DNA of 64,000 nucleotides from Micrococcales bacterium UBA7469 (GTDB taxonomy: Bacteria > Actinomycetota > Actinomycetes > Actinomycetales > Microbacteriaceae). The translations under genes and the position numbers were made by a program. Every line of letters begins with the position of its first letter. Position 1 is the first letter of the stretch. The stretch lies in assembly GCA_002479805.1 (NCBI GenBank), contig DLPB01000025.1, positions 70,278 through 134,277 on the forward strand. Reading direction: 5' to 3'. Of this stretch, positions 40,799-49,588 are shown piece by piece. Below the pieces are notes generated by a model that saw nothing but the letters and a program-made list of their open reading frames with translations, was not told where the DNA came from and ran no database searches.

Positions 40799-41493
40799 CC
40801 GAGGTTTTAGCCTTTGAAACCGATGCAGCACTAACCGCTCAAGCTGCCAATGACATCGCCGAGCTACTTAACCAGGCAATTCATGAGCGCGGCCGGGCCT
40901 CATTGGTGCTCACCGGCGGAACACTCGGCATCAAGATCTTGTCAGACCTGAAAGCCCTCGGAATCGACCTTGCCAAGCTAAGGGTGTTCTTCGGCGATGA
41001 GCGCTTTGTCGCCTTCGATCATGAGGATCGAAATGAGCGGCAGGGACTTTGCGTGTGGCCCGAGCTTGCCAGCTCCGATTTCCATCGCTTCCCAGCCCCG
41101 GAGACCGAGCTAGCTGATGCAGCGGAAGCCTTCGATCAAACGGTTACCGAACTATTAGGTCCGATTGATTCGCAATTGCCAGCCTTTGATGTCGTAATTT
41201 TAGGCATGGGGCCGGATGGCCACGTCGCATCGCTATTTCCAGGTCACAGTCACCAGATTCGATGGATTGTCGCGGAGCATGAATCGCCAAAGCCGCCCGC
41301 CCAAAGACTCTCGTTTAGCTATCAAGCGCTAAATCGGGCACGGTCAGTGATCTTCTTGGCATCGGGCAGCGCTAAAGCGCAGGTGGCGCGCTGCGCTATC
41401 AAGGATTCAGAGTGTGAGTTGCCAGCGGCAAAAGTCAAGGGTCTGGAGCTAACCCGCTGGTATGTAGATCAGGAAATTAGCCGCGAGCTTTAG
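40795..41493 (+). CDS. pgl: 6-phosphogluconolactonase
   Basis: 232 residues, SugarP_isomerase fold. It has ASLVLTGGTLGIKIL, the FFGDERFVAF block and VILGMGPDGHVASLFPG, all diagnostic. It hydrolyses 6-phosphogluconolactone formed by Zwf. No gnd for the next step is in the window. It is convergent with the second RbpA-family gene (17-base overlap). Confidence 0.95.
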   Translation: MTEVLAFETDAALTAQAANDIAELLNQAIHERGRASLVLTGGTLGIKILSDLKALGIDLAKLRVFFGDERFVAFDHEDRNERQGLCVWPELASSDFHRFPAPETELADAAEAFDQTVTELLGPIDSQLPAFDVVILGMGPDGHVASLFPGHSHQIRWIVAEHESPKPPAQRLSFSYQALNRARSVIFLASGSAKAQVARCAIKDSECELPAAKVKGLELTRWYVDQEISREL

Positions 41494-41869
41494 CAGCAGC
41501 AGCTGCGCGCTCACGACGCTCACGAATTGCCTGCAGTGCCTCGTCCAAAATCTCAGCTGCCTCTTCGTCAGTGCGACGCTCTTTAACGTAGGCGAGGTGA
41601 GTCTTGTAGGGCTCAATCTTTGCAACCAATGGCGGGTTTGCCTTATCCAAACCGGCTGGCAACCCACAGTGAGGGCAGTCAATCTCGGAAGGCATGTCAT
41701 CAACGTTTACGGTTGCCGCAAAGAACTGAGTTGATTGGTGATTGTTTGAGCAGTAGAAATCTCTCGCGATGCGCTCTACCTTGTGGCCACGATCCTGCTC
41801 GCCCATTGGACCAGCACCAACGCGAGCACCTCTAATGGATGCTGAATTGGTCAATTTATACCCACTCAA
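41477..41869 (-). CDS. Second RbpA-family zinc protein (SCO1943-like paralogue)
   Basis: 130 residues. It has a basic N-terminal SIRGARVGAGPMGEQDRG tail, zinc ligands in FYCSNNHQ and IDCPHCGLPAG, then EPYKTHLAYVKERRTDEEAAEILDEALQAIRERR, matching the RbpA fold including the C-terminal sigma-binding-like helix. It is clearly diverged from the rbpA at 1178. The Streptomyces counterpart beside secG is also placed in the RbpA family. Its role is unproven; it may tune RNA polymerase with an alternative sigma factor. It overlaps secG by 14 bases. Confidence 0.82.
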   Translation of the reverse strand: MSGYKLTNSASIRGARVGAGPMGEQDRGHKVERIARDFYCSNNHQSTQFFAATVNVDDMPSEIDCPHCGLPAGLDKANPPLVAKIEPYKTHLAYVKERRTDEEAAEILDEALQAIRERRERAAAAAKARG

Positions 41870-42104
41870 ATCTGGTGAACAGGCCGAGCACGATGATTAC
41901 AACCACCCAGATCAGACCCAGCACGATGGTGATGCGGTTTAGGTTACGCTCTGCCACACCCGAGGAGTTCATGGTCGATGACATACCGCCACCAAACATG
42001 TCTGCAACACCGCCACCGCGACCCTTGTGGAGCAAGATAAGCAAGATCAGCAGCACGCTGGTAATAGCCAGCAGCACCAATAGTGCGGTTTGAAGAACAG
42101 CCAT
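41856..42104 (-). CDS. secG: Preprotein translocase subunit SecG
   Basis: 82 residues, two transmembrane helices separated by the SecG loop HKGRGGGVADMFGGG. It is part of the SecYEG channel. AAGGAA lies six bases before ATG. Last but one in gap-pgk-tpiA-secG-rbpA-like, an order common in Actinobacteria. Confidence 0.95.
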   Translation of the reverse strand: MAVLQTALLVLLAITSVLLILLILLHKGRGGGVADMFGGGMSSTMNSSGVAERNLNRITIVLGLIWVVVIIVLGLFTRFEWV

Positions 42105-42143
42105 GAGAATTCCTTAGGTTTTGCGTGTAAAACGCTCGTCAAA

Positions 42144-42926
42144 TTATAGAACTATGTGCTTCTGAAAGCGCGAAATGCCCGCAAATTCGTCGGCGTCCAG
42201 GCTGGCTCCGCCCACCAGCACACCATCAACTTCGCCCGATGCCAAAAAGCCTGCGACGTTGTTTGCCTTGACCGAACCGCCGTAAAGAATGCGGCTCTGA
42301 CCACTCTCTACACCAAAGTTTTCGGTGATCGCCTTTCGAATCGCCTTTGAGACTTCCTCAGCCTCCTGTGGGGTGGCGACCTTTCCAGTGCCGATCGCCC
42401 ACACCGGCTCGTAGGCGATTACAAACTCACCAAGGGTGTCGTGTCCGGAGAGCGCAGCGATGGTTTGAGCCACCGGCACGGCACTCTGACCCTGAGTTTC
42501 TAGTTCCTCAAGAGTCTCACCGACGCAGATGATTGGTACCAGGCCGTGCTTCCAGGCGGCTGCCACCTTGGCCTGCACCACCTCATCGTTCTCTGCGTGA
42601 TATTGACGACGTTCGCTGTGGCCAATTAGCACAAACTTGCATGCCAGCTTTGCCAAAAATGCTCCCGAGACCTCACCGGTGAAAGCACCGGAGTCATGAC
42701 GAGACAAATCCTGAGCACCTAGCGAAATCTCAAACTTTTCAGCCTCGATCAGGGTTTGGGCGCTTCTTAGGTCAGTGAAGGGCGGAAAAACCGCAACTTC
42801 AACCGCGCGGTAATCATGGTCGGCATCGTTTAGGGTCCAGCAGAGCTTCTGAATCAGGGCGATCGCCTGCATGTGATCCAGGTTCATCTTCCAGTTACCC
42901 GCGATTAGCGGAGTGCGCTTAGTCAT
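42144..42926 (-). CDS. tpiA: Triosephosphate isomerase
   Basis: 260 residues, TIM barrel with N-terminal IAGNWKMNLD, catalytic His in VLIGHSERRQ, catalytic Glu in AYEPVWAIGTGK, and ILYGGSVKANN. It overlaps pgk by eight bases. Confidence 0.97.
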   Translation of the reverse strand: MTKRTPLIAGNWKMNLDHMQAIALIQKLCWTLNDADHDYRAVEVAVFPPFTDLRSAQTLIEAEKFEISLGAQDLSRHDSGAFTGEVSGAFLAKLACKFVLIGHSERRQYHAENDEVVQAKVAAAWKHGLVPIICVGETLEELETQGQSAVPVAQTIAALSGHDTLGEFVIAYEPVWAIGTGKVATPQEAEEVSKAIRKAITENFGVESGQSRILYGGSVKANNVAGFLASGEVDGVLVGGASLDADEFAGISRFQKHIVL

Positions 42927-44127
42927 TTAGGACCTCCAGTCCAGGCAAAACTTTTCCTTCGAGGTATTCAAGCGATGCACCGCCGCCGGTGGAGATGTGG
43001 CCAAAAGCTGCCTCATCAAAACCAAGTGCACGAACAGCAGCCGCAGAGTCTCCCCCGCCAACCACCGCGAGACCTTGAACTTCGGTCAGGGCCTGAGCCA
43101 CAGCCTTGGTGCCGTGTGCGAAGTTGGGGAACTCAAACACACCCATCGGCCCGTTCCAGAAGACCGTAGCGGACTCGCTAACGGCAGTTGCGAATGCCTT
43201 GGCGCTATCAGGCCCAATGTCCAAACCCATGCCGTTAGGTCCGAAACTGGAGCTTTCAATCTCGGATGCCACAACCACTTCAAACTGAGCGTCAACTGCA
43301 AAGCCGGAGGCAACCACGATGTCGGTCGGTAGCACTACCTCGACCCCGAGTTCTTCAGCCTGTTTCAGGAAGGTCTTGACGGTCTCCAGTTGGTCGCTTT
43401 CTAGCAGGCTCTTGCCTACCTTGTGACCCAGGGCCGCCAGCACGGTGAACACCATGCCACCACCGATTACCAAGCGGTTGACCTTGGGCAATAGGTGGCC
43501 AAGCACTCCGAGCTTGTCGGAGACCTTCGAGCCACCCAAAACCACGGTGTAAGGGCGCTTAGGTGCCTCGGTTAGCTGCTTCAGTACCTCGAGCTCGGTA
43601 GCAATCAGATCTCCGGCGAAACTGGGAATTAGCTGAGCCAACTCGTAGACGCTGGCCTGCTTGCGATGCACAACTCCGAAGCCATCCGAAACTAGAACAT
43701 CGCCGAGCTCGGCAAGCTCCTTAGCAAAGGCATTGCGCTCTTCGGAGTCCTTGGACGCCTCACCAGGGTTGAACCTGAGGTTCTCCAATAGGCAGACGCC
43801 ACCGTTTTCCAGCACCTTCACCGCAGCGGTTGCTTCGGCACCGACGGTGTCCTGAGCAAAAACCACGGGCTGGCCGAGTAGCTCCTCGAGACGAATGGCT
43901 ACTGGGGCCAGTGAATACTTCGCCTCTGGCGCACCCTCAGGGCGTCCGAGGTGAGAGCAGATAGCAACACGCGCCCCGGCCGCAATCAATCGCTTGATTG
44001 TCGGCACGGATGCACGGATGCGGCCGTCGTCTGTAATAACACCGTCCTTGAGCGGGACGTTTAGGTCACAGCGAAGAATTACACGCTTGCCGGCAAGGTT
44101 CCCGGCATTATCCAGACTGCGCAGCAT
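42919..44127 (-). CDS. pgk: Phosphoglycerate kinase
   Basis: 402 residues with RVILRCDLNVPLKDG, the ICSHLGRPEG substrate loop, LGGSKVSDKLGVL and the nucleotide-binding VVGGGDSAAAV. It makes ATP from 1,3-bisphosphoglycerate. Its ATG shares one base with the gap TAA (TAATG), so the two are translationally coupled. Confidence 0.97.
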   Translation of the reverse strand: MLRSLDNAGNLAGKRVILRCDLNVPLKDGVITDDGRIRASVPTIKRLIAAGARVAICSHLGRPEGAPEAKYSLAPVAIRLEELLGQPVVFAQDTVGAEATAAVKVLENGGVCLLENLRFNPGEASKDSEERNAFAKELAELGDVLVSDGFGVVHRKQASVYELAQLIPSFAGDLIATELEVLKQLTEAPKRPYTVVLGGSKVSDKLGVLGHLLPKVNRLVIGGGMVFTVLAALGHKVGKSLLESDQLETVKTFLKQAEELGVEVVLPTDIVVASGFAVDAQFEVVVASEIESSSFGPNGMGLDIGPDSAKAFATAVSESATVFWNGPMGVFEFPNFAHGTKAVAQALTEVQGLAVVGGGDSAAAVRALGFDEAAFGHISTGGGASLEYLEGKVLPGLEVLND

Positions 44128-45128
44128 TAGAGCTTGGAGGCAACCAGCTCGGTTAGCTCAACGAGGCGGTTTGAGTAGCCCCACTCGTTGTCATACCAGC
44201 TCGAAAGCTTCACGGTGTTGTCGATTACGCGAACCAGACCTGCATCGAAGATCGAGGAGTGTGGGTCGGTAACGATGTCTGAGGAGACAATTGGGTCCTC
44301 GGTGTAAAGCAAGATGCCCTTCATCGGACCCTCGGCAGCTGCCTTGTAGGCGGTCTTGATCTCGTCGATGGTTACTGGCTTCTCGGAAACTAAAGTTAGG
44401 TCGGTGATCGAACCGGTTGGAACTGGAACGCGTAGCGCAAAGCCGTCCAACTTGCCCTTTAGCTCTGGAAGAACTAGGCCAATAGCCTTTGCCGCACCAG
44501 TGGTAGATGGAACGATGTTCACTGCTGCAGCGCGTGCACGGCGTAGGTCAGAGTGAGGTCCATCCTGCAGGTTCTGGTCAGCGGTGTAGGCGTGAACGGT
44601 GGTCATTAGACCGTTCTTGATGCCCCACTTGTCGTTGAACACCTTTGCCAGCGGAGCTAGGCAGTTGGTGGTGCAAGATGCGTTAGAGATGATGTGGTGG
44701 TTGGCTGGGTCGTAAAGGTGCTCGTTGACACCCATTACGAAAGTGCCGTCCTCGCCGGTAGCCGGTGCTGAGATGATTACCTTCTTGGCACCTGCATCGA
44801 GGTGCTTGCGTGCATCGGCAGCGTCAGTGAAGCGACCGGTTGACTCGATAACGATGTCAACCCCTAGGTTGCCCCAGCCTAGGTTTGCAGGGTCACGCTC
44901 AGCGAGCACCTTGATTGGCTTGCCGTTGACGATGATCGAGTCGCCTTCTACCGAAACAGCTGCATCTAGACGACCGGTAACCGAGTCGTACTTTAGAAGG
45001 TGAGCCAAACCCTTAGGGTCTGAAAGGTCGTTTACAGCAACGATTTCTAGGTTTGAGTTCTGAGCCAGGGCGGCACGGAGGTAGTTACGTCCGATGCGTC
45101 CAAAACCGTTAATACCAATGCGAGTCAC
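44127..45128 (-). CDS. gap: Glyceraldehyde-3-phosphate dehydrogenase, type I
   Basis: 333 residues. NAD-binding GINGFGRIGRNYLRA, catalytic Cys in ISNASCTTNCLAPL, and the WYDNEWGYSNR C-terminal block. GTG start with GGAG eight bases upstream. First gene of the glycolytic operon. The 65 bases upstream, to sodA, hold a TATCAT -10-like hexamer but no convincing -35. Confidence 0.97.
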   Translation of the reverse strand: MTRIGINGFGRIGRNYLRAALAQNSNLEIVAVNDLSDPKGLAHLLKYDSVTGRLDAAVSVEGDSIIVNGKPIKVLAERDPANLGWGNLGVDIVIESTGRFTDAADARKHLDAGAKKVIISAPATGEDGTFVMGVNEHLYDPANHHIISNASCTTNCLAPLAKVFNDKWGIKNGLMTTVHAYTADQNLQDGPHSDLRRARAAAVNIVPSTTGAAKAIGLVLPELKGKLDGFALRVPVPTGSITDLTLVSEKPVTIDEIKTAYKAAAEGPMKGILLYTEDPIVSSDIVTDPHSSIFDAGLVRVIDNTVKLSSWYDNEWGYSNRLVELTELVASKL

Positions 45129-45193
45129 AGGAATACTCCAGTTTCTAAAAAGGGAATGATAATTGTGCCCTGCGCTTCATTGAGCGGACCGAT

Positions 45194-45811
45194 TTAGCCT
45201 AGCAGCAGAGAGCGACTGTTCACCTTAACCGAAGCAAACCTTGCGGCAACATCTTCCCAGTTGATGATGTTCCAGAATGCCTTCACGTAGTCGGCCTTCA
45301 CGTTTTGGTAGTCCAGGTAGAAGGCGTGCTCCCACATGTCCAACATCAAAAGCGGAATGGTGCCAATCGCCAGGTTGCCCTGCTGATCGTAAAGCTGTCC
45401 GATGATCATGCGGTTACCAATGGAATCCCAAGCCAAGTATGCCCAGCCCGAGCCCTGAATAGTCATTGCCGCCGCGGTGAAGTGAGCCTTGAACGCATCG
45501 TAAGACCCGAAGTACTCGCTGATAGCCGCTAGTAGTTCGCCCTGAGCGTCGCCACCGTTTGGGGTGAGGTTCTTCCAGAAAACGCTGTGGTTGATGTGGC
45601 CACCTAGGTTGAAGGCAAGGTCCTTCTCAAGCTTGGGTAGGTTGGCGAAATTGTTGGATGCGCGGGCTTCCGCCATTGCCTCGAGGGCAGCATTTGCGCC
45701 AGCTACGTAGGCTGCGTGGTGCTTGGAGTGGTGTAGCTCCATGATGCGCGCCGAAATGTGTGGCTCGAGGCTCGCGTAGTCGTAGCTAAGTTCTGGAAGG
45801 GTGTAGGTCAT
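45194..45811 (-). CDS. sodA: Superoxide dismutase [Mn/Fe]
   Basis: 205 residues; converts superoxide to hydrogen peroxide and oxygen. Metal ligands: His27 in ELHHSKHH, a second His in GGHINHSVFW, then Asp and His in LDMWEHAFYLDY. It has no signal peptide, so it is cytoplasmic. Metal preference cannot be decided safely by eye. AAGGAG lies five bases before ATG. It follows whiA by eight bases and so is probably cotranscribed with it. Confidence 0.94.
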   Translation of the reverse strand: MTYTLPELSYDYASLEPHISARIMELHHSKHHAAYVAGANAALEAMAEARASNNFANLPKLEKDLAFNLGGHINHSVFWKNLTPNGGDAQGELLAAISEYFGSYDAFKAHFTAAAMTIQGSGWAYLAWDSIGNRMIIGQLYDQQGNLAIGTIPLLMLDMWEHAFYLDYQNVKADYVKAFWNIINWEDVAARFASVKVNSRSLLLG

Positions 45812-45819
45812 GATGCTCC

Positions 45820-46800
45820 TTAGTTTTCATCCAATAAATCTGTAATCGCACTCTCGGTGTCCGGAATTCCCAAATCCTGTGCTTTTCGATCCGCGGTTGC
45901 CAAAAGGCGACGAATTCGACCGGCAATTGCATCCTTGGTCATCGGCGGGTCTGCCAGCCTGCCTAGCTCATCAAGCGAGGCATCACGGTGCTGTAGGCGC
46001 AACTCACCGGCGTACTTGAGGTGCTGAGGGGCATCGGGTCCGAGAATTTCTAGCGCTCTCGCCACACGTGCTCCAGCGGCCACTGCCGCCTGGGCACTGC
46101 GGCGTAGGTTGGCATCATCGAAGTTGGCTAGCCGGTTGGCTGCTCCCCTTACCTCGCGCCGATTGCGAAGTTCTTCCCACTTCACAACCTGGTCGGTGCA
46201 ACCCATCTGCTTCAAGATCTCAGTGATTCCATCGCCATCGCGAATTACCACTCGGTATACGTTTCTAACCTCACGAGCCTTAGCGCTGACACCTAGGCGT
46301 CGCGCGACTCCAACAAGTGCCATCGCTGATTCATTGCCCGGTGCTGTGATTTCTAACGACGTACTGCGCCCTGGATCGGTGAGCGTTCCATGGGCTAGGA
46401 ATGCGCCACGCATAATGGCGCGAGCTTCATCGATGGTTGAGCTCACCAGGGTTGCCGGTAGACCCCGAACTGGACGCCCTCGATTGTCAATCAAGCCGGT
46501 TTGTCTGGCTAGCAGTTCACCATCTTTCAAGACTCGGATTTGATAGCCGCTGTGTTTGCGCAAACCCCCGGCCGATACCACCGATAGTTCAGAGTGAATA
46601 CCGTAAAGCTCCAGGATCGCACGTGAAATTCTTCGTGCTAGCGCAGCGCTGTCGAGCTCAACCTCGATGGCGATTCGACCTGAGATCAGGTGCAGTCCAC
46701 CGCAAAATCGCAGGATCGTGGCAAGTTCCGCTGCTCGCTCCAAACCCTTACCAATCGGGGTTCTGGCTAGCTCTTCTTTAATTTCTTGAGTCAGTGCCAT
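45820..46800 (-). CDS. whiA: DNA-binding regulator WhiA
   Basis: 326 residues. The N-terminal LAGLIDADG-like homing-endonuclease fold includes LRFCGGLHLISGRIAIEVEL and FLAHGTLTDPGRSTSLEI. The C-terminal helix-turn-helix includes SLDELGRLADPPMTKDAIAGRIRRLL. In Actinobacteria it controls division genes, with WhiB in Streptomyces. It starts two bases after rapZ. The yvcK gene usually found between rapZ and whiA is absent. Confidence 0.95.
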   Translation of the reverse strand: MALTQEIKEELARTPIGKGLERAAELATILRFCGGLHLISGRIAIEVELDSAALARRISRAILELYGIHSELSVVSAGGLRKHSGYQIRVLKDGELLARQTGLIDNRGRPVRGLPATLVSSTIDEARAIMRGAFLAHGTLTDPGRSTSLEITAPGNESAMALVGVARRLGVSAKAREVRNVYRVVIRDGDGITEILKQMGCTDQVVKWEELRNRREVRGAANRLANFDDANLRRSAQAAVAAGARVARALEILGPDAPQHLKYAGELRLQHRDASLDELGRLADPPMTKDAIAGRIRRLLATADRKAQDLGIPDTESAITDLLDEN

Positions 46801-46802
46801 TT

Positions 46803-47675
46803 TTACTCTCTACCCAAATCACGGTGCTTGACCGTGATTCTCACATCGGCCTCATCCGCCAGGATTTTGGCAATTCGATTCGCAATCGCGACCGAGCGGT
46901 GTTTCCCGCCGGTGCATCCGATCGCGATGGTCGCAAAACGCTTATTTTCAGTTCGATAGCCAGCCAACACCGAACGCAAAGCAGCAACATAGTTCTTGAT
47001 AAAGTCTTCGACTCCGGGTTGCGCCATCACATAATCGGAAACCTCGGCGTCATTGCCGGTCTTAGCCCGCAATTCGTCTTTCCAATGCGGATTGGGAATG
47101 AATCGGGCATCGGCCACCAAGTCGGCATCGGCTGGGATTCCATACTTGAAGCCAAAGCTCATCACATTCACCTTGAGGCCCTTGGCGTTGGTGGCGAAGG
47201 CCTCGGCAACCCTATTGGTGAGCTGGTGAACATTTAGCTCAGTGGTGTCAAAGACGATGTCGGCCATTTCCCTGAGGGCAAGTAGTTCTTTGCGCTCCGC
47301 GTTGATGCCATCGACGATTGTGCCTTCACCCTGAAGCGGGTGTGGTCTGCGAACCGATTCGAAGCGCTTCACCAGAGCCGAATCATTCGCCTCCAAGAAC
47401 AATAGCTGCACGTTAATCTCGCGAGTTCGAAGCTGTTCAATGTTGCTAATCAGGTCGTTGAAAAACTCTCCACCTCGAACATCGATGATGATGGCAATTC
47501 TTGGCAGGCTGGCCTTGCTGAGCGAGAAAAGGTCGGAAATCGGGCTCAGCATCTGAGGTGGAAGGTTGTCGATGACATACCAGCCCTGGTCCTCCAGGGC
47601 GTTGCCAACGGTGGAGCGACCAGCCCCCGACATCCCGGTTACGATAAGCAGCTCTGGCTTGCGTGTCGTATCCAT
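46803..47675 (-). CDS. rapZ: RNase adapter / nucleotide-binding protein RapZ (YvcJ)
   Basis: 290 residues. P-loop TGMSGAGRST with Arg in place of the usual Lys, as is common in actinobacterial members, then LEDQGWYVIDNLPP and the C-terminal IAIGCTGGKHRSVAIANRIA. In E. coli RapZ directs RNase E to small RNAs; the actinobacterial role is unclear. AGGGG precedes ATG. It lies downstream of uvrC across a 63-base gap. Confidence 0.93.
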   Translation of the reverse strand: MDTTRKPELLIVTGMSGAGRSTVGNALEDQGWYVIDNLPPQMLSPISDLFSLSKASLPRIAIIIDVRGGEFFNDLISNIEQLRTREINVQLLFLEANDSALVKRFESVRRPHPLQGEGTIVDGINAERKELLALREMADIVFDTTELNVHQLTNRVAEAFATNAKGLKVNVMSFGFKYGIPADADLVADARFIPNPHWKDELRAKTGNDAEVSDYVMAQPGVEDFIKNYVAALRSVLAGYRTENKRFATIAIGCTGGKHRSVAIANRIAKILADEADVRITVKHRDLGRE

Positions 47676-47738
47676 GTCACCCCTTATTTGATGCGATAGC
47701 CAAGGTTACTCCTTCGGCGTGTCGCGTGGGTAAACAAT

Positions 47739-49586
47739 TCAAGATTCAGTGAGCGCTGTCAGCACAATCTCGGCAATTTTTGGTCCAAAACCAGGCAGCT
47801 GGGCGATCTCCTCAGCACTTGCCAAGCGAATCCGTTTGATCGAGCCAAACTTTCTCAGCAGCAAGCGTGCCCGACGCTCCCCCAGGCCATCAATTTCAAG
47901 CAACTGGCTGGAGATGGATTTGCTGCGGGACGCTCGCTGAGCAGTGATTGCGAATCGGTGCGCCTCATCTCGGATGCGCTGCAATAAAAAGAGCTCCTCG
48001 CTGGTTCTTGGCAAAATCAACGGATAGTCCTCGGAGTCGGTGAAGATCTCCTCCAGGCGCTTTGCCAAGGTCGCGATAGTGATCCCTTCAACCCCCGAGT
48101 CTTGCAATGCTCTCAGGGCAGCATTTCGCTGCGGTAGGCCGCCGTCAATCAACATCAGCGCTGGACGGTAGCTAAATTTCTCGCCCTGATCATCTTGGGT
48201 CAGATATTTCAACCTTCTGGTCAGCACCTGGTAAATCGACTCGGTGTCATCGGCGGTTTCGAGGTTGAATCTGCGGTATTGATCCTTTTTCGGCAGGCCA
48301 TCTTCGAACACCACCATCGAACCAACGGTTCCCGTGCCACCCAAGTGGGAAATGTCGAAGCACTCGATACGAAGTGGCGCATTCTTCATTTTTAGGCTTC
48401 TTTGAATACCAGCTAGCGCATCGGCGCGGGCTGTGAAATCTGCCGAGCGCTTGAGCTTGTAGCTCTTGAGGGCGTGGCTGGCATTGGTTCCCGCGGTTTC
48501 TAAGAGTTTGGCCTTATCCCCCCTGGTCGGCGTGAGAACTTCGACCTTTGAACCCCTGAGTTGGCCGAGCCATAGCCCTAGCTCCGCCTGGTCGTTGGGT
48601 TTGGTTCCAACTAGCAATTGTTTTGGGACCTCAAGGTGCTGCCCAGATTTGCCCGGGGTGTATAGCTCCTGAATCACGTACTCCATCAGCTCCGCGTTGC
48701 TGCGATCTAGTTCGAGGTCAACGACCATAGACCGGTTACCACGAATACGCCCTCCCCGAATAAAGAAGACCGACACCGCGGCACTGAGTTCATCGCGCGC
48801 GATGCCAATCATGTCGGCATCGGTCTTATCGCTAAAGACCAGCGTGCTCTTTTCCAGGACTTTTTCGAGCGCGAAGACGTCGTCTCTGAGCTGCGCGGCA
48901 AGCTCATAGTTTTGCTCTTCAGAGGCCAGCTTCATTCGGCTTGAGAGCTCTTGAATAAAGCTCTCATCACCGGATGCCACAAAGTCCCCCAAGCGCTTGG
49001 CTAGCGCTTTGTGATCCGGTTTGCTGATTCGGTCAACGCATGGTGCTGAACACTTGCCAATGTCTGCCAGCAGACAAGGACGGTTCTGCCGCTTGGCTCG
49101 GTCATAGATGCCGGCGGTGCAGCTTCGGACCGGATAAACCTTCAAAAGCGTGTCTAGGGTTTCACGGATTGCCCAGGCTTGGGTGTAGGGACCGAGCACT
49201 CTCGCACCCTTGATCTCGCGATTACGAGTGATAAATGCTCTCGGCACCTCGTCGCTGACCGTAATCGCCAGATACGGGTAGCTCTTGTCGTCTTTAAAGC
49301 GCACATTGAAAGGCGGATCGAACTCCTTGATCCACATGAACTCAAGCTGTAGCGCCTCATACTCGCTTGCGACAATTGTCCACTTCACGTCGTTTGCAGC
49401 CAGCAGCATGCGCTGGGTGCGTTCGTGGAGCGACTGCAGCGGTCCGAAGTAATTGCTGAGCCTTGCCCTTAGATTCTTAGCCTTTCCGACATACAGCACA
49501 CGACCGGAGTCATCCAAGAACCGATAGACACCGGGCTCGGTCGGAATCTCTCCGGTTGCGGGTCGAAAAGCTAAGTCATTGGCCAT
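47739..49586 (-). CDS. uvrC: Excinuclease ABC subunit C
   Basis: 615 residues; makes both incisions in nucleotide excision repair. GIY-YIG nuclease at the N-terminus (PGVYRFLDDSGRVLYVGKAKNLRARL), zinc/iron-like Cys cluster with CLLADIGKCSAPCV, UVR motif, RNase H-like C-terminal nuclease (ECFDISHLGGTGTVGSMVVFEDG, MLIDGG), and tandem HhH at the end. It begins two bases after uvrA. Confidence 0.97.
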   Translation of the reverse strand: MANDLAFRPATGEIPTEPGVYRFLDDSGRVLYVGKAKNLRARLSNYFGPLQSLHERTQRMLLAANDVKWTIVASEYEALQLEFMWIKEFDPPFNVRFKDDKSYPYLAITVSDEVPRAFITRNREIKGARVLGPYTQAWAIRETLDTLLKVYPVRSCTAGIYDRAKRQNRPCLLADIGKCSAPCVDRISKPDHKALAKRLGDFVASGDESFIQELSSRMKLASEEQNYELAAQLRDDVFALEKVLEKSTLVFSDKTDADMIGIARDELSAAVSVFFIRGGRIRGNRSMVVDLELDRSNAELMEYVIQELYTPGKSGQHLEVPKQLLVGTKPNDQAELGLWLGQLRGSKVEVLTPTRGDKAKLLETAGTNASHALKSYKLKRSADFTARADALAGIQRSLKMKNAPLRIECFDISHLGGTGTVGSMVVFEDGLPKKDQYRRFNLETADDTESIYQVLTRRLKYLTQDDQGEKFSYRPALMLIDGGLPQRNAALRALQDSGVEGITIATLAKRLEEIFTDSEDYPLILPRTSEELFLLQRIRDEAHRFAITAQRASRSKSISSQLLEIDGLGERRARLLLRKFGSIKRIRLASAEEIAQLPGFGPKIAEIVLTALTES

Positions 49587-49588
49587 TA

